From Pseudomonas capsici (GTDB lineage: Bacteria > Pseudomonadota > Gammaproteobacteria > Pseudomonadales > Pseudomonadaceae), in the NCBI RefSeq assembly GCF_017165765.1, contig NZ_JAFGZD010000018.1:43734-107733 (forward strand): DNA of 64,000 bases. The letters run 5' to 3'. Position numbers and translations under genes: made by a program. Positions 8,351 through 15,979 of the stretch are shown here, one piece after another; the first letter of the stretch is position 1, and the number at the start of each line of letters is the position of its first letter. Below the pieces are notes generated by a model that ran no database searches, was not told where the DNA came from, and saw nothing but the letters and a program-made list of their open reading frames with translations.

Positions 8351-9622
8351 CTACGCGCTGTAACTGATCCGCCCGTCCACCAGCGTGTAACGCACGGCAC
8401 CCGGCAGGCAATGGCCCAGGAACGGGCAGTTGTCGCCTTTGGACAGCCACTTCTCGCCGGCAACTGTCGAGGCTGCCGGGTCGAACAGCACCAGATCCGC
8501 TGCTGAACCCGCGCTCAACTGTCCGGCTGGCAGGCGCAAGGCAGCAGCAGGACCGGCGCTCAGGCGGGCGATCAGGGTTGGCAGGTCGAGCAGGCCATCT
8601 TCAACCAGTGTCATCGCCAGCGGCAGCAACAGCTCGACGCTGCTGATGCCTGGCTCGGTCGCACCGAAAGGTGCCAGCTTGGCATCACGTTCGTGAGGCT
8701 GGTGATGACTGGAGATGGCCTGGATCACGCCGGATTTCACGGCTTCACGCAGACCGTCGCGGTCGGCGCGGGTGCGCAGTGGCGGCTGGACGTGATACAG
8801 GCTGGAGAAGTCGATCAGCGCCTCGTCGGTCAGGATCAACTGATACAAGGCCACATCGGCGGTCACCGGCAGGCCACGGGCTTGCGCCTGAGCGATCAGG
8901 GCTGCGCCACGGGCGCTGGTCAACTGGCTGAAATGCGCTCGTACGCCGCTTTGCTCCACCAGCAGCAGGTCCCGGGCAAGTGCCACGGTTTCTGCCGTTT
9001 CCGGAATGCCAGCCAGCCCCAGGAAGCTGGCGGTCGGGCCTTCATGGGCCAGGCCGCCTTCAGCCAGATCGCGATCCTGAGAGTTGAAAATCACCGTCAG
9101 GTCGAAGGTCGCCGCATATTCCAGTGCCCGGCAGAGCGTGCGGGTGTTGCTGAAGCTGCTCAGACCATTGCCGAACGCCACGCAACCGGCATCGCGCAGG
9201 GCAACCAGTTCGGCCAGTTGCTCGCCTTCCAGCCCTTTGCTCAAGGCTCCGACAGGGAAGACCTTGCTGTATCCGGCCTCGCGGGCACGGTCCAGGATCA
9301 GTTCGGCGACTGCCGAGGTGTCGAGTACCGGTTTGGTGCGCGGCGGGCAGCACAGGCTGGTGACGCCGCCTGCCGTGGCCGCACGGGTTTCGCTGGCGAT
9401 GGTGCCTTTGCGGCTGTAGCCCGGCTCGCGCAGGGAGACATTGAGGTCCACGAGGCCGGGGGCTGCGACCAGACCGTGGGCGTCGATGGTCTGAGTCGCC
9501 TCGAATCCCGATGGAGCAGTACCGATGGCGAGGATCTTGCCCGCTTCAAGGTGCAGATCCGTGACTTTATCCAGCCCGCTGACCGGGTCGATGACGCGAG
9601 CGCCGAGAATGCTGAGCTTCAC
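8351..9622 (-). CDS. pyrC': Non-catalytic dihydroorotase-like subunit of ATCase (PyrC')
   Basis: A 423-residue amidohydrolase-fold protein overlapping the pyrB stop by four bases. Active dihydroorotases have a DxHxH zinc motif; here the same place reads D59-L-N61-V-S63-L-R, so both zinc histidines are lost. The usual catalytic TDHAPH is SHHQPH. The protein is therefore almost certainly inactive as a dihydroorotase. In Pseudomonas such PyrC' chains are known to be required for assembly of the dodecameric aspartate transcarbamoylase with PyrB. The true dihydroorotase must be encoded elsewhere. Confidence 0.93.
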   Translation of the reverse strand: MKLSILGARVIDPVSGLDKVTDLHLEAGKILAIGTAPSGFEATQTIDAHGLVAAPGLVDLNVSLREPGYSRKGTIASETRAATAGGVTSLCCPPRTKPVLDTSAVAELILDRAREAGYSKVFPVGALSKGLEGEQLAELVALRDAGCVAFGNGLSSFSNTRTLCRALEYAATFDLTVIFNSQDRDLAEGGLAHEGPTASFLGLAGIPETAETVALARDLLLVEQSGVRAHFSQLTSARGAALIAQAQARGLPVTADVALYQLILTDEALIDFSSLYHVQPPLRTRADRDGLREAVKSGVIQAISSHHQPHERDAKLAPFGATEPGISSVELLLPLAMTLVEDGLLDLPTLIARLSAGPAAALRLPAGQLSAGSAADLVLFDPAASTVAGEKWLSKGDNCPFLGHCLPGAVRYTLVDGRISYSA

Positions 9623-10623
9623 AGGGCGTTCTCCTGCTCGAATTGTCGTTGTGCGGTTTGTCCGCTCATGGCCATGGACAGTACGGCCATGCGCACGGCG
9701 ATCCCGTAGGTCACCTGATTGAGAATGACCGAGTGCGCGCCGTCGGCGACGGCCGATTCGATTTCCACGCCCCGGTTGATCGGGCCAGGGTGCATGACGA
9801 TGGCATCAGGCCTGGCACCTGCCAGACGTGCAGTGGTCAGGCCGAACAGGCGGTAGAACTCGCCCTCGCTGGGCAGCAGGCCGCCGGTCATGCGTTCGCG
9901 TTGCAGGCGCAGCATGATCACCACGTCCACATCCTTCAGGCCTTCGGTGAGGTCGGTATAAACCTTGACCCCGTACTGCTCGATACCTATGGGCAAAAGG
10001 GTCTTCGGCCCGATGACGCGGATGTCCGGGCAACCCAGTGCCTTGAGGGCCAGCATGTTGGAGCGCGCCACTCGCGAGTGCAGGATATCGCCGACGATGG
10101 CCACCGACAGATTCTCGAAGCTGCCCTTGTGGCGGCGGATCGTCAGCATGTCGAGCATGCCCTGGGTCGGGTGCGCGTGACGGCCGTCGCCGCCGTTGAT
10201 GATCGCCACTTCCGGGCACACGTGCTCGGCAATGAAGTGGGCTGCACCTGAGTCGGCATGACGCACGACAAACATGTCGGCAGCCATGGCTTCCAGGTTG
10301 CGCAGGGTGTCGAACAGTGTCTCGCCCTTGCTGGTGGAGGATGTTGAAACGTTGAGGGTGATGACATCCGCCGACAGCCGCTGGGCGGCGAGTTCGAAGG
10401 TGGTTCGCGTGCGGGTCGAGTTCTCGAAGAACACGTTGCAGACGGTCTTGCCACGCAACAGCGGGACTTTCTTCACCGCACGGGCACCGACTTCAAGGAA
10501 GGAGTCGGCCGTGTCGAGGATTTCGGTGAGCAGCTCGCGGGGCAAGCCGTCCAGAGACAGAAAATGGCGCAGCTGACCCTGATGGTTGAGTTGCAGCGGG
10601 CGCTTGGCGTCGAGAGGCGTCAT
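9619..10623 (-). CDS. pyrB: Aspartate carbamoyltransferase catalytic subunit
   Basis: This 334-residue enzyme condenses aspartate and carbamoyl phosphate in pyrimidine synthesis. The carbamoyl-phosphate loop FENSTRTR and the HPGPINRG motif are intact. Compared with E. coli PyrB it has an N-terminal extension of roughly 20 residues, as expected for the Pseudomonas class A enzyme, where that region contributes to nucleotide inhibition. It lies between pyrR (12 bp upstream) and pyrC' (4-base overlap), so the three form one operon. Confidence 0.96.
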   Translation of the reverse strand: MTPLDAKRPLQLNHQGQLRHFLSLDGLPRELLTEILDTADSFLEVGARAVKKVPLLRGKTVCNVFFENSTRTRTTFELAAQRLSADVITLNVSTSSTSKGETLFDTLRNLEAMAADMFVVRHADSGAAHFIAEHVCPEVAIINGGDGRHAHPTQGMLDMLTIRRHKGSFENLSVAIVGDILHSRVARSNMLALKALGCPDIRVIGPKTLLPIGIEQYGVKVYTDLTEGLKDVDVVIMLRLQRERMTGGLLPSEGEFYRLFGLTTARLAGARPDAIVMHPGPINRGVEIESAVADGAHSVILNQVTYGIAVRMAVLSMAMSGQTAQRQFEQENAL

Positions 10624-10635
10624 CGCAAGGGACTC

Positions 10636-11154
10636 TTAAAGGGCTGAAGCGGTGGAAAGGTCTTGAAGCTCGAGCGCCAGCGGCTCGGGGCCGGTCAGCT
10701 TGACGCGCTCGTCGGGAGCCAGGGACAGCGATGCGCCCACCACGTTGGGGCGAATCGGCAGTTCACCGGCATCCAGATCCAGCAGGCAGACCAGCGTGAC
10801 ACTGGCCGGACGTCCGTAATCGAACAGTTCGTTGAGGGCTGCGCGAATGGTGCGCCCGCTCATGAGCACGTCATCGATCAGGATCAGGTGCTGACCTTCG
10901 ATCTCGAAAGGCAGCTCCGAGGGGCGAACCTGAGGATGAAGGCCGTTCTGGCTGAAGTCATCGCGATAGAAGGAGACATCCAGTGTGCCGAGCGGCGTGT
11001 CGTTTTCCAGAGCCTTGAGCAGCGCCTGGGCGACCCATACGCCGCCGGTGCGGATGCCAATGAAGCGAGGGTCGTTGATGCCGCGCTTGCTCAGGTGAGC
11101 GCTCAGGTCGGTGGCCATCTGACGAATCAGATCGCTGGGGTTGGGCAAGCTCAT
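10636..11154 (-). CDS. pyrR: Bifunctional pyrimidine regulator / uracil phosphoribosyltransferase PyrR
   Basis: A 172-residue phosphoribosyltransferase-fold protein. The PRPP-binding motif LILIDDVLMSGRTIRAAL is clear. In Pseudomonas PyrR regulates pyr gene expression in response to pyrimidines. The start at 11154 is chosen because AAGGAGC lies just upstream; the reading frame stays open 12 codons further without a good ribosome site. A 100 bp gap separates it from ruvX, and no clear attenuator hairpin could be read there. Confidence 0.93.
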   Translation of the reverse strand: MSLPNPSDLIRQMATDLSAHLSKRGINDPRFIGIRTGGVWVAQALLKALENDTPLGTLDVSFYRDDFSQNGLHPQVRPSELPFEIEGQHLILIDDVLMSGRTIRAALNELFDYGRPASVTLVCLLDLDAGELPIRPNVVGASLSLAPDERVKLTGPEPLALELQDLSTASAL

Positions 11155-11254
11155 GATTGCTCCTTGATCGAAGGGCCGGGCACCGCCCATGGGGCTGGCT
11201 GCTCAGGCGGAAACTTGAAATCCGGGTATCTCGAAGCTGTTCTGGCCCGAAAAG

Positions 11255-11698
11255 TCACGCATTCAACAGCTCGGCATTGGCATCCAGCCAGCCTTGCAGC
11301 AAGAGCGCGGCGGCGATGGCATCCACGGGGTTGTCACGATAGCTGCTGCCTCGCTGACCGCCACGTGCCATGCGTTCGCCCTTGGCTTCGAAGGTGGTCA
11401 GGCGTTCATCGTGGGTATAGACCGGAATGTTGAAGCGGCCGTTGAGCTTGCGCGAGAACTTTTCGGCCCGGGCACTCATTTCGCTGGGCGTACCGTCCAT
11501 GTTCAGCGGCAGGCCGACGACGATGGCATCGGGTTTCCACTCGTTGATCAGTGCCTGAACCTTGTCCCAGTCCGGGACGCCGTTCTGTGCCTTGAGAGTG
11601 CACAGCTCGCGAGCCTGACCGGTAATGGCCTGGCCGACCGAGATGCCGATCTGTTTGGTGCCGTAATCGAAACCCAGGAGCAGGCGCAATGCAGCCAT
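11255..11698 (-). CDS. ruvX: Holliday junction resolvase-like protein RuvX (YqgF)
   Basis: A 147-residue RNase H-fold protein with the N-terminal FDYGTKQIGIS motif carrying the first catalytic aspartate, and VVGLPLNMDG and THDERLTT further on. YqgF proteins are implicated in 16S rRNA 5' end processing and were earlier proposed as resolvases. It starts within the algH stop codon (TGATG, one-base overlap), so translation is probably coupled. Confidence 0.94.
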   Translation of the reverse strand: MAALRLLLGFDYGTKQIGISVGQAITGQARELCTLKAQNGVPDWDKVQALINEWKPDAIVVGLPLNMDGTPSEMSARAEKFSRKLNGRFNIPVYTHDERLTTFEAKGERMARGGQRGSSYRDNPVDAIAAALLLQGWLDANAELLNA

Positions 11699-12267
11699 CA
11701 GGCGTGACCTGCCTGGGTCGAGAGCAGATTCAGATTGATGCCCAGGCGTGCTGCCGCCGCGTCGAGTCGCAGTTCACTGTCGACATCGAACAGGATGGCG
11801 GGGTCGAAAGGGCAGGTCAGCCAGGCATTGGCAGCCATTTCGGCGTCCAGCTGACCCGCATCCCAGCCTGCGTAGCCCAGGGCGATCACATTCTGATCGG
11901 GGCCGTAGCCGTCGGCGATGGAAAACAGCACGTCCTGTGAAGTGGAGAGCGAAATGCCACCCAGCTCGACAGTTGCCTGAAATATCTGACCGCTCGGATG
12001 CAGGACGAACCCGCGGTCGGTCTGTACCGGGCCGCCCGAATGGATGGGGATGTGCTGGCAGCGCACAGGAGCGGGCAATTCCGGTCGCAACTGCTCCAGC
12101 ACATCGGCCAGGCTCAGGCTTTGTGGGCGGTTTATCACCAGGCCCATGGCACCATTGGCGTTGTGCTCGACGATATACGTCAAGGTTTGCGCGAAGTTCT
12201 GATCGTGCATGTGGGGCATGGCGATCAGAAACTGATGCTTGAGATAGCTCGGAGATAGATTTTTCAT
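11698..12267 (-). CDS. algH: YqgE/AlgH family protein
   Basis: A 189-residue UPF0301 protein, with the typical start MKNLSPSYLKHQFLIAMPHM and the later GGPVQTDRGFVLH and ALGYAGWDAGQL motifs. AlgH was named from alginate regulation in P. aeruginosa, but its biochemical role is unclear. The start at 12267 matches the conserved family N-terminus; the frame upstream is open for 12 more codons without homology. It precedes ruvX, as in most gamma-proteobacteria. Confidence 0.93.
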   Translation of the reverse strand: MKNLSPSYLKHQFLIAMPHMHDQNFAQTLTYIVEHNANGAMGLVINRPQSLSLADVLEQLRPELPAPVRCQHIPIHSGGPVQTDRGFVLHPSGQIFQATVELGGISLSTSQDVLFSIADGYGPDQNVIALGYAGWDAGQLDAEMAANAWLTCPFDPAILFDVDSELRLDAAAARLGINLNLLSTQAGHA

Positions 12268-12342
12268 GAGCCTTAGTGTGGCGCTGCCGGGCAGACCTGA
12301 CAACTGTCAGTTATGGCAGCCTTGCGATTTGTGAAGAAACCG

Positions 12343-13245
12343 TCAGTTACTGGACAGCTTGTCGCCCCGCGAAAACTTCCAGGTGCGGATGATTTCAAGT
12401 CGGTCGATGTCGGCCAGATCGCCGGTGAACGGCGAAAATGGCGCTGCCAGGCGCACAATTCGCTGCGCGGCCTGATCCAGTAGTGGGTGGCCCGATGATT
12501 CCAGCACCAGCACTTCATACAGCGAGCCATCGTGATTGATCGAGACCAATAGTCGCAGATTGCCGTAGATCTGCTGGCGGCGCGCTTCTTCCGGGTAATT
12601 CAGGTTGCCGACCCGCTCGACTTTCTTGCGCCAGTCATCCTTGTACCAGGCACCCTTGTCGCGCATGGTCGAAGCCGCATTGAGGCGATGGATCTTCGGT
12701 CGCTTGGCATAAAGTTGCTGCTCGGCCGAGAGTTCGGCTTCCAGGCTGGCGATTTCATTGCTCAACTGGGAGCTGTCGAAGGAGGGCGACTGTCTGGTGG
12801 CGGGCTCCGGTTTGACTTCCTCGCGCTTGGCGGTCGTGTGCTGCTGCGAAGGGGCGACGGTGGCTACCGCGGTTTTCGGCGCTTCCTGTTTTTCCACGGG
12901 CTTGTTGGCCGGTGGCGGTGTCACCTTGTTGACCTTGGTGTCCTGATAAGGCGCGATTTCCGTGGTCTTGAGGGTTTCTGCCTTGTCCAGGGTGCCGCTG
13001 CCCTGTTGATCGTCCTGGGCCAGAAAGTCCGCCTGCTTGGGCTTTTCCTCGCTTTTGAAGGTGGCGAGGGTGATTTCCAGCGTCTGGGAGATCTGTTCGG
13101 GTTTTACGTAGGTGAAGCCCACGCCAAGAATCACCGCAGCATGGATCAGCGCGGCGATCATCATGGTGAAGCCCAGGCGATCCGCTGGACGCACCCCAAC
13201 TGACGAGAGTTCGAGGGGCAGGTCGTTTCTGGCCATGGATGTCAT
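12343..13245 (-). CDS. tonB3: TonB-like protein (TonB3 type)
   Basis: A protein of about 300 residues with a short cytoplasmic N-terminus, one transmembrane helix (IAALIHAAVILGVGFTYV region, residues about 27-45), a proline- and charge-rich periplasmic linker, and a C-terminal TonB domain including NLRLLVSINHDGSLYEVLV. By position between algH and gshB it matches PA0406, called tonB3 and linked to type IV pilus assembly and twitching in P. aeruginosa. That role fits the pil genes beside it. Start choice is uncertain: ATG 13245 and 13236 are both possible and neither has a strong ribosome site. Confidence 0.85.
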   Translation of the reverse strand: MTSMARNDLPLELSSVGVRPADRLGFTMMIAALIHAAVILGVGFTYVKPEQISQTLEITLATFKSEEKPKQADFLAQDDQQGSGTLDKAETLKTTEIAPYQDTKVNKVTPPPANKPVEKQEAPKTAVATVAPSQQHTTAKREEVKPEPATRQSPSFDSSQLSNEIASLEAELSAEQQLYAKRPKIHRLNAASTMRDKGAWYKDDWRKKVERVGNLNYPEEARRQQIYGNLRLLVSINHDGSLYEVLVLESSGHPLLDQAAQRIVRLAAPFSPFTGDLADIDRLEIIRTWKFSRGDKLSSN

Positions 13246-13288
13246 TGGCGGTTCAGTGTCTCGTTCAAAATCCGTTTTCTCATGATCG

Positions 13289-13343
13289 TTTCGCGGATGA
13301 GTCCGCTCCCACAGATTGTGTGGGAGCGGACTCATCCGCGAAA
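13289..13343. repeat. Perfect 25 bp inverted repeat (REP-like), tonB3-gshB intergenic
   Basis: The arms 13289-13313 and 13319-13343 are exact reverse complements over 25 bases with a five-base loop. The sequence (GTGGGAGCGGACTCATCCGC core) is of the Pseudomonas REP type. It lies three bases beyond the gshB stop and upstream of tonB3, so it may end or protect the gshB transcript. Confidence 0.85.
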
Positions 13344-13346
13344 GGT

Positions 13347-14300
13347 TTACCGCGCCTGCAGTTTCTTCTCGATCACGTCCATCAGCAAGCCGCCGATGTT
13401 GGTGCCGAAGGCATTGTCGATTTCGCGGATGCAGGTCGGGCTGGTGACGTTGATTTCGGTGAGATGCTCACCAATCACATCCAGACCTACGAAGATCAGG
13501 CCTTTTTCGCGCAGGGTAGGGCCGATCTGTTCCGCGATCCAGCGATCCTTTTCGGTCAGCGGGCGCGCTTCGCCACGACCGCCAGCGGCCAGGTTGCCAC
13601 GGGTTTCGCCTGCTGCCGGAATACGAGCCAGGCAGTAGGGAACGGGTTCGCCGTCGACCATCAGGATACGCTTGTCGCCGTCCTTGATTGCCGGCAGATA
13701 ACCTTGGGCCATGATTTGCTGGGTGCCGTGGGCGGTCAGGGTTTCCAGGATCACCGACAGGTTCGGATCGCCTGCGCGATGACGGAAGATCGACGCGCCG
13801 CCCATGCCATCCAGCGGCTTGAGGATCACATCGCCGTGCTGCGCGGCAAATTCACGAATGATGTCCGGACGACGGCTGACGAGCGTTGGCGGTGTGCATT
13901 GCGGGAACAGCGTGGCGAACAGCTTTTCGTTGCAGTCACGCAGGCTCTGTGGCTTGTTGACGATCAGTACGCCGGCGCGCTCGGCCTGTTCCAGCAGGTA
14001 CGTGGTGTAGACGAATTCCATGTCGAACGGCGGGTCCTTGCGCATCAGGATCACGTCCAGATCCTCAAGGCCGGTGTCGATTTCGTCCTGCAGTTCAAAC
14101 CAGTGTGCCGGGTCGGCGAAGACCTTCAGCGGTTTCATCCGGGCGCGAGCCTGGCCAGCGTTCTGGTACAGGTCCTGCTGTTCCATGTAGAACAGTGACC
14201 AGCCACGTTCCTGTGCGGCAAGCAGCATGGCCAGCGAGCTGTCCTTTTTATAGGAGATGCGCTCAATGGGGTCCATGACAATCCCTAAGCGAACGCTCAT
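13347..14300 (-). CDS. gshB: Glutathione synthetase
   Basis: A 317-residue ATP-grasp enzyme that joins glycine to gamma-glutamylcysteine. The N-terminus SVRLGIVMDPIERISYKKD is typical, and KPLDGMGGASIFR (nucleotide-binding loop) and the C-terminal EINVTSPTCIREID are intact. The start at 14300 fits the family; the frame is open 65 codons upstream, but that part has no similarity and would overlap the pilG promoter region. The gene is divergent from pilG with a 228 bp spacer. Confidence 0.95.
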   Translation of the reverse strand: MSVRLGIVMDPIERISYKKDSSLAMLLAAQERGWSLFYMEQQDLYQNAGQARARMKPLKVFADPAHWFELQDEIDTGLEDLDVILMRKDPPFDMEFVYTTYLLEQAERAGVLIVNKPQSLRDCNEKLFATLFPQCTPPTLVSRRPDIIREFAAQHGDVILKPLDGMGGASIFRHRAGDPNLSVILETLTAHGTQQIMAQGYLPAIKDGDKRILMVDGEPVPYCLARIPAAGETRGNLAAGGRGEARPLTEKDRWIAEQIGPTLREKGLIFVGLDVIGEHLTEINVTSPTCIREIDNAFGTNIGGLLMDVIEKKLQAR

Positions 14301-14528
14301 GGGTAATATCCTCTGATCGATAGCGGCCATGATGGCCTTGAAATAGGCGTCAGGGTGGCGCTCCGATTGCTTCGGGTCAAGGGGCAGCGCTTTATGGATT
14401 GAGTCTGGAGAGTGTGCTAAAAAGGCTCGACATCCGCTCTTCTGCCCCCTGGGTCGGCCAAAGGCGACGATACGGCGCCAGACCACGCAGAACACGCAGA
14501 AAATCGCTGCGGCAACGGAAGAACAGAT

Positions 14529-14939
14529 ATGGAACAGTACGCCACAGCATTGAAGGTCATGGTCATCGATGACTCGAAGACCGTTCGCCGTACCGCCGAG
14601 ACGCTACTCAAGAACGTCGGCTGTGAAGTCATCACGGCAATAGACGGTTTCGATGCGCTGGCAAAGATTGCCGATAATCATCCGCGAATCATATTCGTCG
14701 ATATCATGATGCCGCGTCTGGACGGTTATCAGACCTGTGCACTGATCAAGAACAACAGGGCTTTCAAGTCGACTCCAGTCATCATGCTTTCCTCCAAGGA
14801 TGGGTTGTTCGACAAGGCCAAGGGGCGGATCGTCGGCTCCGACCAGTTTCTGACCAAGCCTTTCAGCAAGGAAGAACTACTGAACGCCATCAAGGCCCAT
14901 GTGCCCGGTTTCGTTGCGGTAGAACAACAAATTTCGTGA
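14529..14939 (+). CDS. pilG: Twitching motility response regulator PilG
   Basis: A 136-residue single-domain CheY-like receiver. The acidic pocket VIDDSK, the phospho-acceptor D58 in IIFVDIMMPRLDGYQ and the later conserved K in TKPFSKEEL are present. In the Pil-Chp system PilG promotes pilus extension and cAMP signalling. It is the first gene of the pilGHIJ-chpAC cluster, reading away from gshB. Confidence 0.96.
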   Translation: MEQYATALKVMVIDDSKTVRRTAETLLKNVGCEVITAIDGFDALAKIADNHPRIIFVDIMMPRLDGYQTCALIKNNRAFKSTPVIMLSSKDGLFDKAKGRIVGSDQFLTKPFSKEELLNAIKAHVPGFVAVEQQIS

Positions 14940-14981
14940 TGCCCGCGTCCGATCGCGGGTTCGCACCTGATGGGGAACACC

Positions 14982-15347
14982 ATGGCTCGAATATTGATCG
15001 TCGATGATTCGCCGACCGAAATGTACAAACTCACCGGCATGCTGGAAAAGCATGGCCATGAGGTGCTGAAGGCTGAAAATGGTGCCGATGGCGTTGCCCT
15101 GGCCCGTCAGGAAAAACCCGATGCCGTGCTGATGGATATCGTCATGCCGGGGCTCAACGGTTTTCAGGCCACGCGCCAGCTGACCAAGGATGCCGACACC
15201 AACATGATCCCGGTGATCATGATCACCACCAAGGATCAGGAAACCGACAAGGTCTGGGGCAAGCGCCAGGGCGCGAGGGATTACCTGACCAAGCCAGTGG
15301 ATGAAGAGACCCTGATGAAAACCCTGAACGCGGTGCTGGCCGGCTGA
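14982..15347 (+). CDS. pilH: Twitching motility response regulator PilH
   Basis: A 121-residue CheY-like receiver with D52 as phospho-acceptor (VLMDIVMPGLNGFQ) and the conserved lysine in YLTKPVDEETL. PilH counteracts PilG in the Pil-Chp pathway, probably by acting as a phosphate sink or retraction regulator. The start MARILIV at 14982 matches other PilH proteins and has a GGGGAA site; an ATG at 14970 is in frame but less likely. Confidence 0.95.
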   Translation: MARILIVDDSPTEMYKLTGMLEKHGHEVLKAENGADGVALARQEKPDAVLMDIVMPGLNGFQATRQLTKDADTNMIPVIMITTKDQETDKVWGKRQGARDYLTKPVDEETLMKTLNAVLAG

Positions 15348-15361
15348 CAGCCGGGCTTTCC

Positions 15362-15901
15362 ATGGTCGAGCCACGTACTGCCTTTGAACTGCTGCTCGAT
15401 ATCGATCAGCGGTGTCGCTCTCTGGCGGCAGGTCTGCCTTTGCAGGAAACCCACCAGCAGGACTGGAGCGGCATCGGCTTTCGCATGGGCGAGCAGCGGT
15501 TTGTGGCACCCATGGGTGAAATCGCCGAAATTCTGCATGAACCACGTTATGCCGTGATGCCTGGCGTAAAGCCATGGGTGGTCGGCATGGCCAACCTGCG
15601 CGGGCGGCTGTTGCCGCTCATGGATCTGTGCGGTTTCTTCGGTCACGAATTGTCCACGGTCCGCAAGCAGCGGCGAGTGCTGGTCGTCGAGCATCAGGAC
15701 GTGTTTGCGGGTCTGGTGGTGGATGAAGTCTTTGGTATGCAGCATTTCAGTCAGTTGAGCCTGATGCCCGAAACCCTTGTTGCGCCTGAAATGGCAGTGG
15801 TGCCGTTCCTGCGCGGGCAGTTTCTGCGTGAACAGGCCTGGCTGGTATTCAGCCCGTGGGCACTGACACAATCTCCTGATTTCATGGACGTGGCATTGTA
15901 A
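15362..15901 (+). CDS. pilI: CheW-like adaptor PilI
   Basis: A 179-residue CheW-domain protein that should couple the receptor PilJ to the kinase ChpA. Typical CheW features include the YAVMPGVKPWVVGMANLRG stretch in the first half and VLVVEHQDVFAGLVVDEVFG in the second. It begins 14 bases after pilH and is followed by pilJ, the conserved order. Confidence 0.93.
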   Translation: MVEPRTAFELLLDIDQRCRSLAAGLPLQETHQQDWSGIGFRMGEQRFVAPMGEIAEILHEPRYAVMPGVKPWVVGMANLRGRLLPLMDLCGFFGHELSTVRKQRRVLVVEHQDVFAGLVVDEVFGMQHFSQLSLMPETLVAPEMAVVPFLRGQFLREQAWLVFSPWALTQSPDFMDVAL

Positions 15902-15979
15902 GTGGCAGGTCGTTCCGCCCGGCCTGGTCGGGTGTGTTTGTTTCACGAATCGCGGTTGGTCCAGGCGGGGGCCTGATTA

